Below are positions 19,999-29,106 of a stretch of DNA of 64,000 bases, piece after piece. Each line of letters starts with the position of its first letter. Position 1 is the stretch's first letter. Made by a program: the position numbers and the translations under genes. A model generated the notes under the pieces. The model was not told the DNA's origin, searched no databases, and was given only the letters and a program-made list of their open reading frames with translations. Origin of the DNA: Evansella sp. LMS18 (lineage in GTDB: Bacteria; Bacillota; Bacilli; Bacillales; Salisediminibacteriaceae); NCBI RefSeq assembly GCF_024362785.1, contig NZ_CP093301.1, positions 1,736,001-1,800,000 on the forward strand, in the 5' to 3' direction.

Positions 19999-20967
19999 TC
20001 AGCCCTCTCCTCTCTGCCGGCTCTTCCCCTGCCTCCAAATCATGTAAATTTGTTCAGCAAGATCATAGGGATCTTCCTCAATCAGTTGCGTTTCTCCGCT
20101 CCCACCGGAAAATTGATCAAACGTTTGTTTAATTATTGGGTTAATATCCTGGAAAAACCGTTCGCTGAGCCTTCTCATCACTTCCTGTTCCTTCTGACTG
20201 AGCCGTCGCTCAGTCTTCATCCCAGTGGAAAACAGATAGTCGTGATGAGCTGCTGCTTTATCTGTTACCTGCTTCATCCCTTTTTTAGTGGTGGAAACAG
20301 TCTGGATTACTGGCGGTTCCCAGCTTTCCGTCCGTTCCGTTATATGAATCAGGTCCTCAAGCTCCCCTTTCAGCTGCTCTACTCCCGGCAAATCTGCTTT
20401 ATTAATGATAAATAAATCGGCTATTTCCATTATTCCTGCTTTAAATGCCTGGATGACGTCCCCGCCAGACGGGTACAGGACAAGGACTACCGTGTCAGCC
20501 GTTTTCATAATATCCAGTTCTGACTGCCCTACCCCCACTGTCTCTACAATCACCAGATCGAAACCTGCCGCATCCATTACCCTTACAACGTCCTGGCATG
20601 CTTCCGACAACCCTCCCAGGCTGCCTCTCGTTCCCATGCTCCGGATAAAAACATCGTCATCCTCTTCATGGTCCCTCATTCTGATCCGGTCTCCTAAAAG
20701 CGCGCCTCCTGAGAAAGGGCTTGTAGGATCAACAGCAATTACAGCAACTTTTTTCCCCTGCCGGCGCCACTCTCCGAGCAGCCCGTTAACAAGGGAACTC
20801 TTACCTGCTCCTGGAGAACCTGTAATTCCGATAATATGGGCTTTGCCCCCGTGGGGATAGAGACGGGACATTAACTCTCTGTGCTCAGGCTTTCTGTCTT
20901 CAATCAGGGAGACCGCTCTGGCGATTGCCCGGTAATCTCCGTTCAGTATTTTCTCAGCCAGTTCCAT
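19999..20967 (-). CDS. meaB: MeaB/ArgK-type GTPase, B12 mutase chaperone
   Basis: A 322-residue P-loop GTPase that protects and reloads adenosylcobalamin mutases. Motifs: GSPGAGKS at residues 50-57, [18 protein letters not shown], the switch III-like segment and the base-recognition NKAD. The start ATG at 20967 follows AAAGGAGG. The gene is immediately upstream of tetR and icmF. IcmF already carries its own G domain, so a free MeaB next to it is notable: its partner could be a methylmalonyl-CoA mutase elsewhere, or it may assist IcmF. Confidence 0.9.
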   Translation of the reverse strand: MELAEKILNGDYRAIARAVSLIEDRKPEHRELMSRLYPHGGKAHIIGITGSPGAGKSSLVNGLLGEWRRQGKKVAVIAVDPTSPFSGGALLGDRIRMRDHEEDDDVFIRSMGTRGSLGGLSEACQDVVRVMDAAGFDLVIVETVGVGQSELDIMKTADTVVLVLYPSGGDVIQAFKAGIMEIADLFIINKADLPGVEQLKGELEDLIHITERTESWEPPVIQTVSTTKKGMKQVTDKAAAHHDYLFSTGMKTERRLSQKEQEVMRRLSERFFQDINPIIKQTFDQFSGGSGETQLIEEDPYDLAEQIYMIWRQGKSRQRGEG

Positions 20968-21014
20968 GGGGAAGTCCCGCCTCCTTTCATATGATGATAG
21001 TTTGTAATAAATTT

Positions 21015-21352
21015 ATTGATATCCCTTTTGCTCATAATTTCCTTGTTACTATAAATAAGGATGTGTTGATGAGATCTCCACAAACTCGCTTTCCTCGGGC
21101 AACGCCTCAGCCTCCTCGAGAAAAAACGTGTCTCTTCCTCTGCTCCTGCGATTACTCGTCGCAAAAAGAATTTTGCTGGCACAGCTTCGAAGAGTATACG
21201 TCGAGACAACGCGCACTTCATGAGGTAAAGCTCATCTCTGCGGGGTCTTCGGCCGTTGCTTTTCCCGAAGGAGTCTCCTTTGCTCCGATCTCATCAACAT
21301 CTATTATTACATGAATAATAATATAGTCATTCTGAGCTAACGACATATTCAT
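21015..21352 (+). repeat. R2 dispersed repeat, long copy (MITE-like, terminal inverted repeats)
   Basis: The ends are ATTGATAT...TTTTGCTCAtAAT and its inverse TCATTCTGAGCTAAC...ATATTCAT. Inner sub-terminal repeats TGTTGATGAG and CTCATCAAC flank CGCTTTCCTCGGGCAA(C)GCC, CTGCGGGGTCTTC and TTTTCCCGAAGGAGTCTC. It is about 110 bp longer than the copy at 40.8 kb because it carries the module TGTCTCTTCCTCT...CGTCGAGACAAC shared with R1. It lies between meaB and an acyl-CoA dehydrogenase gene. Confidence 0.75.
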
Positions 21353-21367
21353 TATAATTTTTAAGAT

Positions 21368-21437
21368 GTGCGAATGCCCCTCGAAGTTGTGCGAACAACT
21401 TATTAAGTGGTGCGAACCCACCTCGTAGCCGTGCGAA
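21368..21437. repeat. Exact 21-bp periodic GTGCGAA array (array 4)
   Basis: GTGCGAA occurs at 21368, 21389, 21410 and 21431, exactly 21 bp apart. The 14-bp spacers are not conserved except for an occasional CCTCG. Read on the other strand the core is TTCGCAC, so it shares TTCG with arrays 1, 2 and 5. Confidence 0.85.
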
Positions 21438-21449
21438 TATATAAGTCTA

Positions 21450-22592
21450 TCAATCCTTCAACAGCATTTTTGAAATTACCAGTCTCTGAACCTCGTTCGT
21501 TCCTTCATAGATTTGAGTAATTTTCGCATCTCGCATATAGCGTTCCACCGGATATTCTTTCGTATATCCATAACCGCCGAATACCTGGACAGCTTCTATC
21601 GTCACTTCCATTGCGGAGTCTCCGGCAAACAGCTTAGACATCGCTGATTCCTTCCCGTAAGGAAGCCCTTCGCTTTCACGCCATGCTGCCTGGTAAGTTA
21701 ACAGTCTTGAAGCTTCCACCTTCGTCGCCATTTCTGCCAGCTTAAACGCAATCCCCTGGTTAGCGCCGATCGGCTTGCCAAACTGTTTACGCTCTTTCGC
21801 ATATCCAACAGATGCATCAAGGGCTCCCTGGGCAATACCTGTAGCCTGGGCGGAAATTCCGTTACGGCCTCCATCGAGAGTCATCATTGCAATTTTAAAT
21901 CCTTCACCTTCTTCACCTAAGCGGTTTTCAGCCGGTACCCGGCAGTTGTCAAAGATAATTTCCAGCGTCGGGGAGGAGCGAATCCCAAGTTTGCTTTCCT
22001 TCTTACCCATAGTAAAACCTGGTGTGCCTTTTTCCACAATGAATGCTGTACAGCCTTTATGTTTTTTCTCCGGATCTGTAAGCGCAAAAACAACGTATAT
22101 CTCGGCTTCACCGGCATTTGTGATAAATATCTTTGAACCATCAAGAATATAATCATCGCCGTCACGCTTTGCGGTAGTCCTCATATTTGCGGCATCGCTT
22201 CCTGAACCTGATTCAGTCAGGCCATATGCACCCATTTTCTTTCCTTCAGCCATTGGGCGGAGGAATTTTTGCTTCTGTTCTTCTGTCCCGAATGTGTAAA
22301 TCGGCCACCCTGCAAGGGAGATGTGCGCGGAAAGGGTTACTCCTGTAGAAGCACAGACACGGGACAATTCTTCCACCGCGATTACATAACTTAAATAATC
22401 TGCGCCGATTCCTCCGTATTCTTCCGGCCATGGAATTCCTGTCAGGCCGAGCTCTCCCATCTGGTCAAAGATGGCGCGGTCAAAGCGCTCTTCTTCATCT
22501 CGTTCTGCAGCTGTAGGAGCAACTTCGTTTTCGGCGAAGTCCCTCACCATTTTTCTGATCATTTCCTGTTCGTCTGTTAGTTTAAAAAACAC
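21450..22592 (-). CDS. Acyl-CoA dehydrogenase
   Basis: A 380-residue FAD flavoprotein catalysing alpha,beta-dehydrogenation of acyl-CoA and passing electrons to ETF. Visible: the FAD/substrate motif [15 protein letters not shown] and the C-terminal [19 protein letters not shown], whose Glu is the catalytic base. The start is set at GTG 22590-22592, 8 nt after AAGGAGG, giving a length equal to its paralogue next door; the upstream in-frame ATG has no such site. It is in line with the other beta-oxidation genes, but R1 copy B (before it) and R2 plus array 4 (after it) interrupt the string. Confidence 0.93.
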   Translation of the reverse strand: MFFKLTDEQEMIRKMVRDFAENEVAPTAAERDEEERFDRAIFDQMGELGLTGIPWPEEYGGIGADYLSYVIAVEELSRVCASTGVTLSAHISLAGWPIYTFGTEEQKQKFLRPMAEGKKMGAYGLTESGSGSDAANMRTTAKRDGDDYILDGSKIFITNAGEAEIYVVFALTDPEKKHKGCTAFIVEKGTPGFTMGKKESKLGIRSSPTLEIIFDNCRVPAENRLGEEGEGFKIAMMTLDGGRNGISAQATGIAQGALDASVGYAKERKQFGKPIGANQGIAFKLAEMATKVEASRLLTYQAAWRESEGLPYGKESAMSKLFAGDSAMEVTIEAVQVFGGYGYTKEYPVERYMRDAKITQIYEGTNEVQRLVISKMLLKD

Positions 22593-22680
22593 GTGGATTT
22601 CCTCCTTCAATTTACCTGTAGAATCAAAGTGCCATTCCAAATGAATCAATTTCAGAATTCAAGATTTCCATCATTAAAAT

Positions 22681-22928
22681 GTTACTTTATTGTTCAATTT
22701 ACGCTTCAGACGGACGCGTTCTGCGGGCACGGCTTCAACCAATTTTTTACGGCTGAACGCCGCCAAAAATGGATTTTCAGCTCGCGCTTTTCCCGCCAGA
22801 ACGAGCAACTTCTTCCCCGCAAATGCGTCGAGTTGTCTCGACGGATATTCTACGGAGTTAAGCTGTCAGAGGAAGAGACAGTCACCGCCGTCTTACGCTG
22901 CAATCGAAAAGTAATGTTCGTTTTTTTC
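22681..22928 (+). repeat. R1 dispersed structured repeat, copy B
   Basis: A full-length copy of about 248 bp lying between the two acyl-CoA dehydrogenase genes. It starts GTTACTTTATTGTTCAATTT and ends AATCGAAAAGTAATG plus a T run, so the two ends are inverted relative to each other. It contains the GTCGAG-TTGT-CTCGAC hairpin and the nested hairpins described for copy C. Confidence 0.8.
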
Positions 22929-22964
22929 ACAAGCGTATATATGAAACTCATTCAAATCTGAAAT

Positions 22965-24104
22965 CTATTTCAATAAATGCTTGCTGATTACTATTCTCTG
23001 AATCTCATTGGTGCCTTCATAGATTTGTGTTACTTTGGCGTCCCTGAAGAATCTTTCGGCGGGATATTCTGTCGTGTAGCCATAGCCTCCGAAAACCTGG
23101 ATGGCTTCAGTGGAAACTTCCATTGCAGCATTTGAAGCGAACATCTTTGCCATGGAAGCTTCTTTTCCGCAAGGGACTCCCCGCTGTTTCATATCGGCTG
23201 CCTGATATGTCAGGAGCCTGGCCGCCTCTGCTTTTGTAGCCATATCAGCCAGTTTGAAGCTGATTCCCTGATGGGTTCCGATCGGTTTGCCGAACTGCTT
23301 TCTTTCCTTCGCATACTCAACAGCTGCCTGAAGGGCTCCTTCCGCTATTCCTAAGGACTGGGCAGCGATACCGATTCGCCCTGCATTTAAGTTAGAGAGT
23401 GCGATTTTAAAGCCTTCCCCTTCTTTCCCAAGGAGGTTTTCCACCGGCACCTCGGCGTCGTCAAAGGAAATGGAGACAGTGTTCGATCCGTGAAGCCCCA
23501 TTTTTTTCTCCTTAGCTCCTACGGAAAAACCAGGAGTATCCTTTTCAACGATAAATGCGCTGACACCTTTTCCTCCAGCTTCTGGGTCTGTCTTCGCAAA
23601 AACGATGTATGTGTGTGCCGCTCCACCGTTTGTGATAAAGATTTTCGAGCCGTTTAAAATATAGTGGTCACCTTTTTTCACAGCAGTGGTTTTCATTCCT
23701 GCAGCATCGCTTCCTGCTCCTGGTTCCGTTAATGCAAATGCACCGATGTATTCCCCTGAAGCAAGCTTAGGAACATATTTCTGTTTTTGCTCTTCTGTCC
23801 CGAAATCGAGAATTGGAAAAGTTCCTACGGATGTATGGACAGAAAGGATTACTCCCAATGCAGGGCTTACTCTGGAAAGCTCGTTGATAGCCAATATATA
23901 CGAGGCGTAGTCCATTCCCGCTCCGCCGTATTCTTCCGAAACCGGAATGCCCATCAGGCCAAGCTCGCCCATTTCTTTGACTAGTTCATAAGGGAACTCG
24001 TTTTCTTCTTCCATGTCCTTAACTGCAGGAGCGACTTTTTCCTCCGCGAACTGTCTGACCATGCGCTGCATCATTTGCTGTTCATCTGAAAACAACATGT
24101 TCAT
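22965..24104 (-). CDS. Acyl-CoA dehydrogenase (short-chain/butyryl type)
   Basis: A 379-residue acyl-CoA dehydrogenase, a close paralogue of the previous gene. Motifs: [15 protein letters not shown] and the C-terminal [19 protein letters not shown] with the catalytic Glu. The start ATG at 24104 follows AAGAGGTGA. It lies 68 bp downstream of the hydroxyacyl-CoA dehydrogenase gene. The order thiolase, dehydrogenase, acyl-CoA dehydrogenase equals B. subtilis mmgA-mmgB-mmgC, so it may act on butyryl- or branched short acyl-CoA, including the product of IcmF. Confidence 0.93.
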   Translation of the reverse strand: MNMLFSDEQQMMQRMVRQFAEEKVAPAVKDMEEENEFPYELVKEMGELGLMGIPVSEEYGGAGMDYASYILAINELSRVSPALGVILSVHTSVGTFPILDFGTEEQKQKYVPKLASGEYIGAFALTEPGAGSDAAGMKTTAVKKGDHYILNGSKIFITNGGAAHTYIVFAKTDPEAGGKGVSAFIVEKDTPGFSVGAKEKKMGLHGSNTVSISFDDAEVPVENLLGKEGEGFKIALSNLNAGRIGIAAQSLGIAEGALQAAVEYAKERKQFGKPIGTHQGISFKLADMATKAEAARLLTYQAADMKQRGVPCGKEASMAKMFASNAAMEVSTEAIQVFGGYGYTTEYPAERFFRDAKVTQIYEGTNEIQRIVISKHLLK

Positions 24105-24172
24105 TTATGTCACCTCTTAAGGAGTAGATCGTGCCATTTTCCGGTGCTTGCCGGAGGCTGATCCTGATTTTG

Positions 24173-25024
24173 TTACTCGTATGTGTAGAAGCCTCTTCCT
24201 GATTTTTTGCCGAGCCAGCCGGCGCTTACATATTTGCGAAGCAGCGGGCATGGACGGTATTTATCGTCTCCGAAGCCCTCGTGCAGCACTTCCATGATAT
24301 AGAGGCATGTATCCAGCCCGATAAAGTCCGCTAAAGTCAGCGGCCCCATCGGATGGTTCATCCCCAATTTCATGACTTCGTCCACATCTTCAGGAGATGC
24401 CACTCCTTCATACACCGTGTAAATCGCTTCATTGATCATTGGCATTAAAACTCGGTTGGAGACAAAACCAGGGAAATCCTGAACTTCTACGGAAGTTTTC
24501 TTTAAAGAAGCTGACATGGCTTTAACCGCCTCGAATACTTCCTGGCTTGTAGCCAGCCCCCGGATAACTTCCACAAGCTTCATGACCGGCACCGGGTTCA
24601 TAAAATGCATCCCGATTACTTTTTCAGGGCGGTTCGTTGCCGCTGCTATCTCCGTGATTGGAAGAGATGATGTGTTTGTTGCCAGAATGGCGTGGTCAGG
24701 TGCAATTTCGTCAAGCTGGGCAAAGAGATCCTTTTTCACTTCCATATTTTCCACGGCTGCTTCAATGACAATATCCACATTAGCCGCATTGCTCAGATCC
24801 ACAGAAACGGTCAGATTATTCACTGTATTATCCATGTCCTTTTGTTCAATTCGTTCTTTATCCACCTGGCGCTGAAGCTGTTTTTTGATACCGTTGAGAC
24901 CCCGTTCCACAGCTTCTTCATTGATGTCGTGCAAGACAACTTCATACCCGGCAGCTGCACATACTTGCGCAATCCCTGAGCCCATCTGCCCTGCTCCAAC
25001 TACCATGACTTTTTTAATATCCAT
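24173..25024 (-). CDS. 3-hydroxybutyryl-CoA dehydrogenase (MmgB/Hbd-like)
   Basis: A 283-residue NAD(P)-dependent dehydrogenase oxidising 3-hydroxyacyl-CoA to 3-ketoacyl-CoA. The Rossmann motif GAGQMG is at residues 10-15, MHFMNPVPVMKLVE includes the catalytic His, and the C-terminal helical domain (MGPLTLADFIGLDTC) is complete. The start is the ATG at 25022-25024, 6 nt behind AGGAGG. There is no hydratase domain, so it is the short monofunctional type. It lies between thiolase and acyl-CoA dehydrogenase genes. Confidence 0.94.
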   Translation of the reverse strand: MDIKKVMVVGAGQMGSGIAQVCAAAGYEVVLHDINEEAVERGLNGIKKQLQRQVDKERIEQKDMDNTVNNLTVSVDLSNAANVDIVIEAAVENMEVKKDLFAQLDEIAPDHAILATNTSSLPITEIAAATNRPEKVIGMHFMNPVPVMKLVEVIRGLATSQEVFEAVKAMSASLKKTSVEVQDFPGFVSNRVLMPMINEAIYTVYEGVASPEDVDEVMKLGMNHPMGPLTLADFIGLDTCLYIMEVLHEGFGDDKYRPCPLLRKYVSAGWLGKKSGRGFYTYE

Positions 25025-25101
25025 GTTCATCCTCCTGTCCGGAAATGCAGCCGCCGGAATCATTTTTATCATGCTTTTCCCCGGCGCCTGCTTACCGTTT
25101 A

Positions 25102-26283
25102 TTACTTTACTTCAATCATTACTGCGTCTCCCTGTCCGCCTCCGCTGCAAATAGCGGCAATACCGATCCCGCCTCCACGGCGCTTCAGTTCATAGGCCAG
25201 AGTCAGGATAATTCGCGTTCCGCTCGCTCCAATTGGGTGGCCGAGGGCTACCGCTCCACCGTTAACATTTATTTTCTCAGGATCCACATTCGCAATCTGC
25301 CCGCTTGCTAAAGCAACAGCTGCAAACGCTTCATTGATTTCAAACAAATCTACATCTTCGAGGGCCACACCTGTTTTTTCAAGCAGCCTGTTAATGACAA
25401 GCCCTGGTGTTTTCGGGAAGTTTTCCGGCTCCACAGCAAGCTGCGTGTGACCGAGAATCGCCGCCAAAGGTTCGATTCCTCTTTCCTGTGCTTTTTCTTC
25501 ACTCATCAGTACGAGTGCAGCCGCTCCATCATTCACCCCTGGGGCATTTCCTGCAGTAATACTTCCGTCTGCGCCAAAAACCGGCTTCAGTTTCGCTAGC
25601 TTTTCCACAGAAGTGTCCGCTCTTGGTGATTCATCATCCTTCACAACGAGAGGGTCACCTTTCCTCTGTGGAACTTCCACCTGGACAATTTCCTCTGCCA
25701 GCCTGCCTTCTTCTATCGCACGGGCCGTTTTCTGATGGCTTTGATAGGACCATTCATCCTGAGCCTCACGAGTTAACCCATGCTCTTTCGCCACGTTATT
25801 TCCGTAGTTGCCCATGTGCACTCCGGTAAAAGTACATGTAAGGCCGTCGTGAATCATCATGTCATGGAATTTCTGTTCTCCCATTTTAAAACCAAAGCGC
25901 GCTCCTTTAACGAAAAACGGTGCCTGGCTCATGGACTCCATACCGCCCGCTACAATCGTTTCCTGTTCTCCTGCGCGTATCAGAATATCTGCAAGGGTTA
26001 CACTTCTCATCCCGGAAGCACAAACTTTGTTAATCGTCTCCGTCTGCGTTTCCCACGGAATACCGGCTTCATGCTGCGCCTGCCGTGACGGGAGCTGCCC
26101 CTGTCCCCCCTGGAGAACGGAACCCATAATTACATGGTCAACATCTTTCCCGTCAATCCCGGAACGTTCCAGTGCGGCTTTGATCGCCTTTCCTCCCAGC
26201 TGTGATGCAGAAAACCCTGAAAGCTTACCACCCAGTTTGCCAATCGGTGTCCTTGCTCCTCCGGTAATAACTGTTTTACTCAT
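25102..26283 (-). CDS. Acetyl-CoA acetyltransferase (thiolase)
   Basis: A 393-residue thiolase that cleaves 3-ketoacyl-CoA, or condenses two acetyl-CoA. The nucleophile is Cys88 in KVCASGMRS; GHPIGASG carries the conserved His, and CSGGGQGDA near the C-terminus carries the second Cys. The start ATG at 26283 follows AAGGAGG. It is the first gene of the mmgABC-like string, and its upstream region carries a possible TetR operator and a cre-like site. Confidence 0.95.
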   Translation of the reverse strand: MSKTVITGGARTPIGKLGGKLSGFSASQLGGKAIKAALERSGIDGKDVDHVIMGSVLQGGQGQLPSRQAQHEAGIPWETQTETINKVCASGMRSVTLADILIRAGEQETIVAGGMESMSQAPFFVKGARFGFKMGEQKFHDMMIHDGLTCTFTGVHMGNYGNNVAKEHGLTREAQDEWSYQSHQKTARAIEEGRLAEEIVQVEVPQRKGDPLVVKDDESPRADTSVEKLAKLKPVFGADGSITAGNAPGVNDGAAALVLMSEEKAQERGIEPLAAILGHTQLAVEPENFPKTPGLVINRLLEKTGVALEDVDLFEINEAFAAVALASGQIANVDPEKINVNGGAVALGHPIGASGTRIILTLAYELKRRGGGIGIAAICSGGGQGDAVMIEVK

Positions 26284-26654
26284 AATTCATCATCCTCCTT
26301 GCTGGTTTGTTTATAAATTGCTTCCTCTGGCTCTTATGCTTGCTTGATGCACAGAACTGCCTGCTGCCACTTTTCTTCGTAATAGATGGGAATGGCAGCT
26401 GCTTCTGAAAAATCGATTGAACGCTCGCTCAGTCAGTAGGCACACTAAATAAAGCGCTTACAATAATACTTATTGGTCTGCCCTGTTTACTTCCTGAGAC
26501 TCTTATCCTCTCGGACTGCCGGATAGATACGGAAAGGAAGAGCAAATTTAATTTAGCTCCTCCCATTCCATGTATTCCGGTAAAACTTCCAGGCTGTCCG
26601 GCAGAAGCCTGGCTGAATAACTTTTCCACGTCTCTTACCACTTGTTATACTTCG
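26284..26654 (-). promoter_or_regulatory. Control region of the thiolase gene string
   Basis: This 371-bp spacer contains TGAACGCTCGCTCAGTCA at about 26,418-26,435, an imperfect palindrome of the type bound by TetR regulators. AATAAAGCGCTTACAA at 26,448-26,463 resembles a CcpA cre site with two mismatches at one end. A weak CCAGGC/GCCTGG hairpin near 26,590 may attenuate read-through from fadF. No credible gene is present. Confidence 0.4.
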
Positions 26655-28760
26655 TTATGCAGGTTCAGATTCCTTCTTAATATCGAGAGATTTTTCTAAA
26701 ATTTCTACAATATCCAGTGTTTTAACATTCTCTTCTACTTCTTTCGCCTTCGTTCCGTCGCTTAGCATTGTAAGACAGTACGGACACGCACTTCCGATGA
26801 CAGATGCTGATGTTTCGAGAGCCTGTTCTGTACGTGCTTCGTTAACACGTGTACCAGTATCTTCTTCCATCCACATCATCCCGCCGCCTGCGCCACAGCA
26901 CATGCCGTTTTCCCGGTTACGTTCCATCTCCACGAGATTAACGCCAGGAATGGACTTCAGGATTTCACGAGGTGCATCATAAACATCGTTATAGCGGCCG
27001 AGGTAGCAGGAGTCGTGGTAAACGATTGTTTCATCTACTTCCTTCGTCGGCTTGATCAGCCCTTGCTGCAGCCATTCAAAAATAAGTTCTGTATGGTGGT
27101 ACACTTCTGCTTCAAGTCCGAAATCCGGGTACTCGTTTTTGAATGCATTGTAAGTGTGTGGATCTGTTGTAATGATCTTCTTCACACCGTTTTTCTCAAA
27201 TTCCTGAATATTGGCCTGTGCCAGCTCCTGGAATAAGAATTCGTTTCCGATACGCCTTGGAGTATCGCCGGAATTCTTTTCTTTGTTTCCAAGGATAGCA
27301 AACTTGATCCCCGCTTCATTCATGATTTTTGCGAAGGACTGGGCCACTTTCTGGCTTCTGCTGTCATAAGAACCCATGGAGCCTACAAAGTACAGGTACT
27401 CAAATTCTTCTCCGCGCTTTTTCATTTCCTTCACAGTAGGAACGTCAATATCGTCCCGGCCATCGCGCCAGTTTTCACGCTCTTTACGGTTGATTCCCCA
27501 AGGGTTGCCTTGTTTTTCGATATTCTTCATTGTACGCTGTGCTTCTGTATCCATCTTACCTTCTGTTAAAACAAGGTAACGACGCATATCAACGATTTTG
27601 TCTACGTGCTCGTTAGCTACAGGGCACTGGTCCTCACAGTTACGGCAAGTAGTACAAGCCCAGAGCTCTTCCTCCGTAATAACGTCGCCAATGAGGCTTA
27701 CATCATAAGGGTCCACAGCAGCCGCTGCCTCTGCTCCCCCTGCTCCTGCCGCTGCAAGCTGGTTGCCTTTTGTATTATTGAATGCGAATTCAGGCATCCA
27801 CGGCTTCCGTGAAGTAACTGCTGCTCCCTTTTCAGTAAGGTGGTCACGCATTTTTACGATGATGTCCATTGGAGAAAGCATTTTTCCTGTTCCGGTTGCA
27901 GGACACATGTTTGTACAGCGCCCACATTCCACACAGGCATATAAATCAAGAAGCTGCTTCTGGTTAAAGTCTTCTATTTCGTTTTTCCCGAACTTCTCAG
28001 CTTCCTCGTCTTCAAAGTTAATCGGAGTCAGCTGCCCTCTCTTATGTGTCGGGCCTACATAGACGTTTGCAGGGCCAGCGATCAAGTGAGCGTGCTTGGA
28101 CTGCGGAATGTAAACAAGGAAAGTGAGCAGGAATAACAGGTGCAGCCACCAGAAAACGAAGAATGCTGCCCCGGCCGCTGTCGGACTGATACCGCTGAAA
28201 ACGGTTGCAATTCCGGCTGCAATCGGCTCCCACATTGTTACTGGCTTATCGAGCCAGAGCATTTCCATTCCTTTAGCAAAAAGCTTGGAAATCATCAGGC
28301 CTCCGATAAATATAAGTACAAGGCCGGCTTTGAAATTACGCTTCAGACGAACGAGTTTTTCCACATAACGGCGGTGGAAAGCCCAGACGACTGCTACAAG
28401 AATCAGTAATACGACAATTTCCTGGAAAAATGTGAAGAATGGATAAACTGGTCCAAGAGGCAGATGTGACCCTGGGTTAAGCCCTTTCCAGATCACGTCA
28501 ATAGCACTGAATTGCACAAGCAGGAATCCATAGAAAAACAATACGTGAATGATCCCGCTCTTCTTGTCCTTCAATAACTTTTTCTGCCCGAACACATTGA
28601 CCATCACAGCCTCCCAGCGCTGCTTTGTGTCCATGGTGAATTCTGCTTTTTTCCCAAGCTTTATATATTCATATCTCGTTTTAACAAGTGAGGCGAATAA
28701 ATAAACTGCATAACCTGTTACAAGGATAAAAAGAATCCAATTGATTATAATCGGTTCCAT
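26655..28760 (-). CDS. fadF: FadF: membrane Fe-S oxidoreductase taking electrons from acyl-CoA dehydrogenation
   Basis: A 701-residue membrane protein. About five or six N-terminal transmembrane helices form a NarI-like gamma domain (residues 1-230). Two 4Fe-4S clusters follow (CVECGRCTNMCPATG and CTTCRNCEDQCPV), then two CCG domains (DSCYLGRYN ... GMCCGAGGG). An Ala-rich linker AAAGAGGAEAAAAV separates the ferredoxin halves. The same layout occurs in B. subtilis FadF (YwjF) and mycobacterial EtfD, which link ETF to the quinone pool. The start ATG at 28760 follows GGAGAGG. A FadR box lies 180 bp upstream, shared with divergent clsB. Confidence 0.92.
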   Translation of the reverse strand: MEPIIINWILFILVTGYAVYLFASLVKTRYEYIKLGKKAEFTMDTKQRWEAVMVNVFGQKKLLKDKKSGIIHVLFFYGFLLVQFSAIDVIWKGLNPGSHLPLGPVYPFFTFFQEIVVLLILVAVVWAFHRRYVEKLVRLKRNFKAGLVLIFIGGLMISKLFAKGMEMLWLDKPVTMWEPIAAGIATVFSGISPTAAGAAFFVFWWLHLLFLLTFLVYIPQSKHAHLIAGPANVYVGPTHKRGQLTPINFEDEEAEKFGKNEIEDFNQKQLLDLYACVECGRCTNMCPATGTGKMLSPMDIIVKMRDHLTEKGAAVTSRKPWMPEFAFNNTKGNQLAAAGAGGAEAAAAVDPYDVSLIGDVITEEELWACTTCRNCEDQCPVANEHVDKIVDMRRYLVLTEGKMDTEAQRTMKNIEKQGNPWGINRKERENWRDGRDDIDVPTVKEMKKRGEEFEYLYFVGSMGSYDSRSQKVAQSFAKIMNEAGIKFAILGNKEKNSGDTPRRIGNEFLFQELAQANIQEFEKNGVKKIITTDPHTYNAFKNEYPDFGLEAEVYHHTELIFEWLQQGLIKPTKEVDETIVYHDSCYLGRYNDVYDAPREILKSIPGVNLVEMERNRENGMCCGAGGGMMWMEEDTGTRVNEARTEQALETSASVIGSACPYCLTMLSDGTKAKEVEENVKTLDIVEILEKSLDIKKESEPA

Positions 28761-29106
28761 TTAAACCTCTCCTTCCTGTCCGCATTAAGTAATAACATTC
28801 CTACCGACTCCTCCTTTGCAGTCCCCCTGGTGTTATATGAACAAGGCTCCTCCCCAATCATGACACAGTGCCGGGGTGAAAAATAACCCTATTCTGAAAA
28901 TAAGTGAAATTCAAAAACTATTATAACACATAAAAATATGAATGAGTATTCATTCATATGGTTTTTTCTAAATAAATCTTCCTGCTTTATTTCCGTTATA
29001 TTCCATAAGGTTGATTTGTTTGACTTAAGGGAATAAATATAACTGAATATTATACCTGTAATAACGCAATTTACAATAAACACTCTATTTTAGGAGGACA
29101 CACACT
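28761..29106. promoter_or_regulatory. Divergent control region fadF/clsB
   Basis: 346 bp of AT-rich DNA between the two divergent genes. Its clearest element is the FadR box at 28,939-28,956. No ORF is credible. Promoters for both genes must lie here, but none was singled out. Confidence 0.5.
28939..28956. promoter_or_regulatory. FadR operator
   Basis: TGAATGAGTATTCATTCA matches the B. subtilis FadR consensus (TGAATGAMTANTCATTCA) with one base off, and the palindrome continues outward as ATA...TAT. FadR is the acyl-CoA-responsive repressor of beta-oxidation, and fadF is a member of its regulon. Confidence 0.85.

Noticed and set aside
26429-26641. 70-residue minus-strand frame upstream of thiolase
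   Set aside because: No motif and it covers the likely control region.
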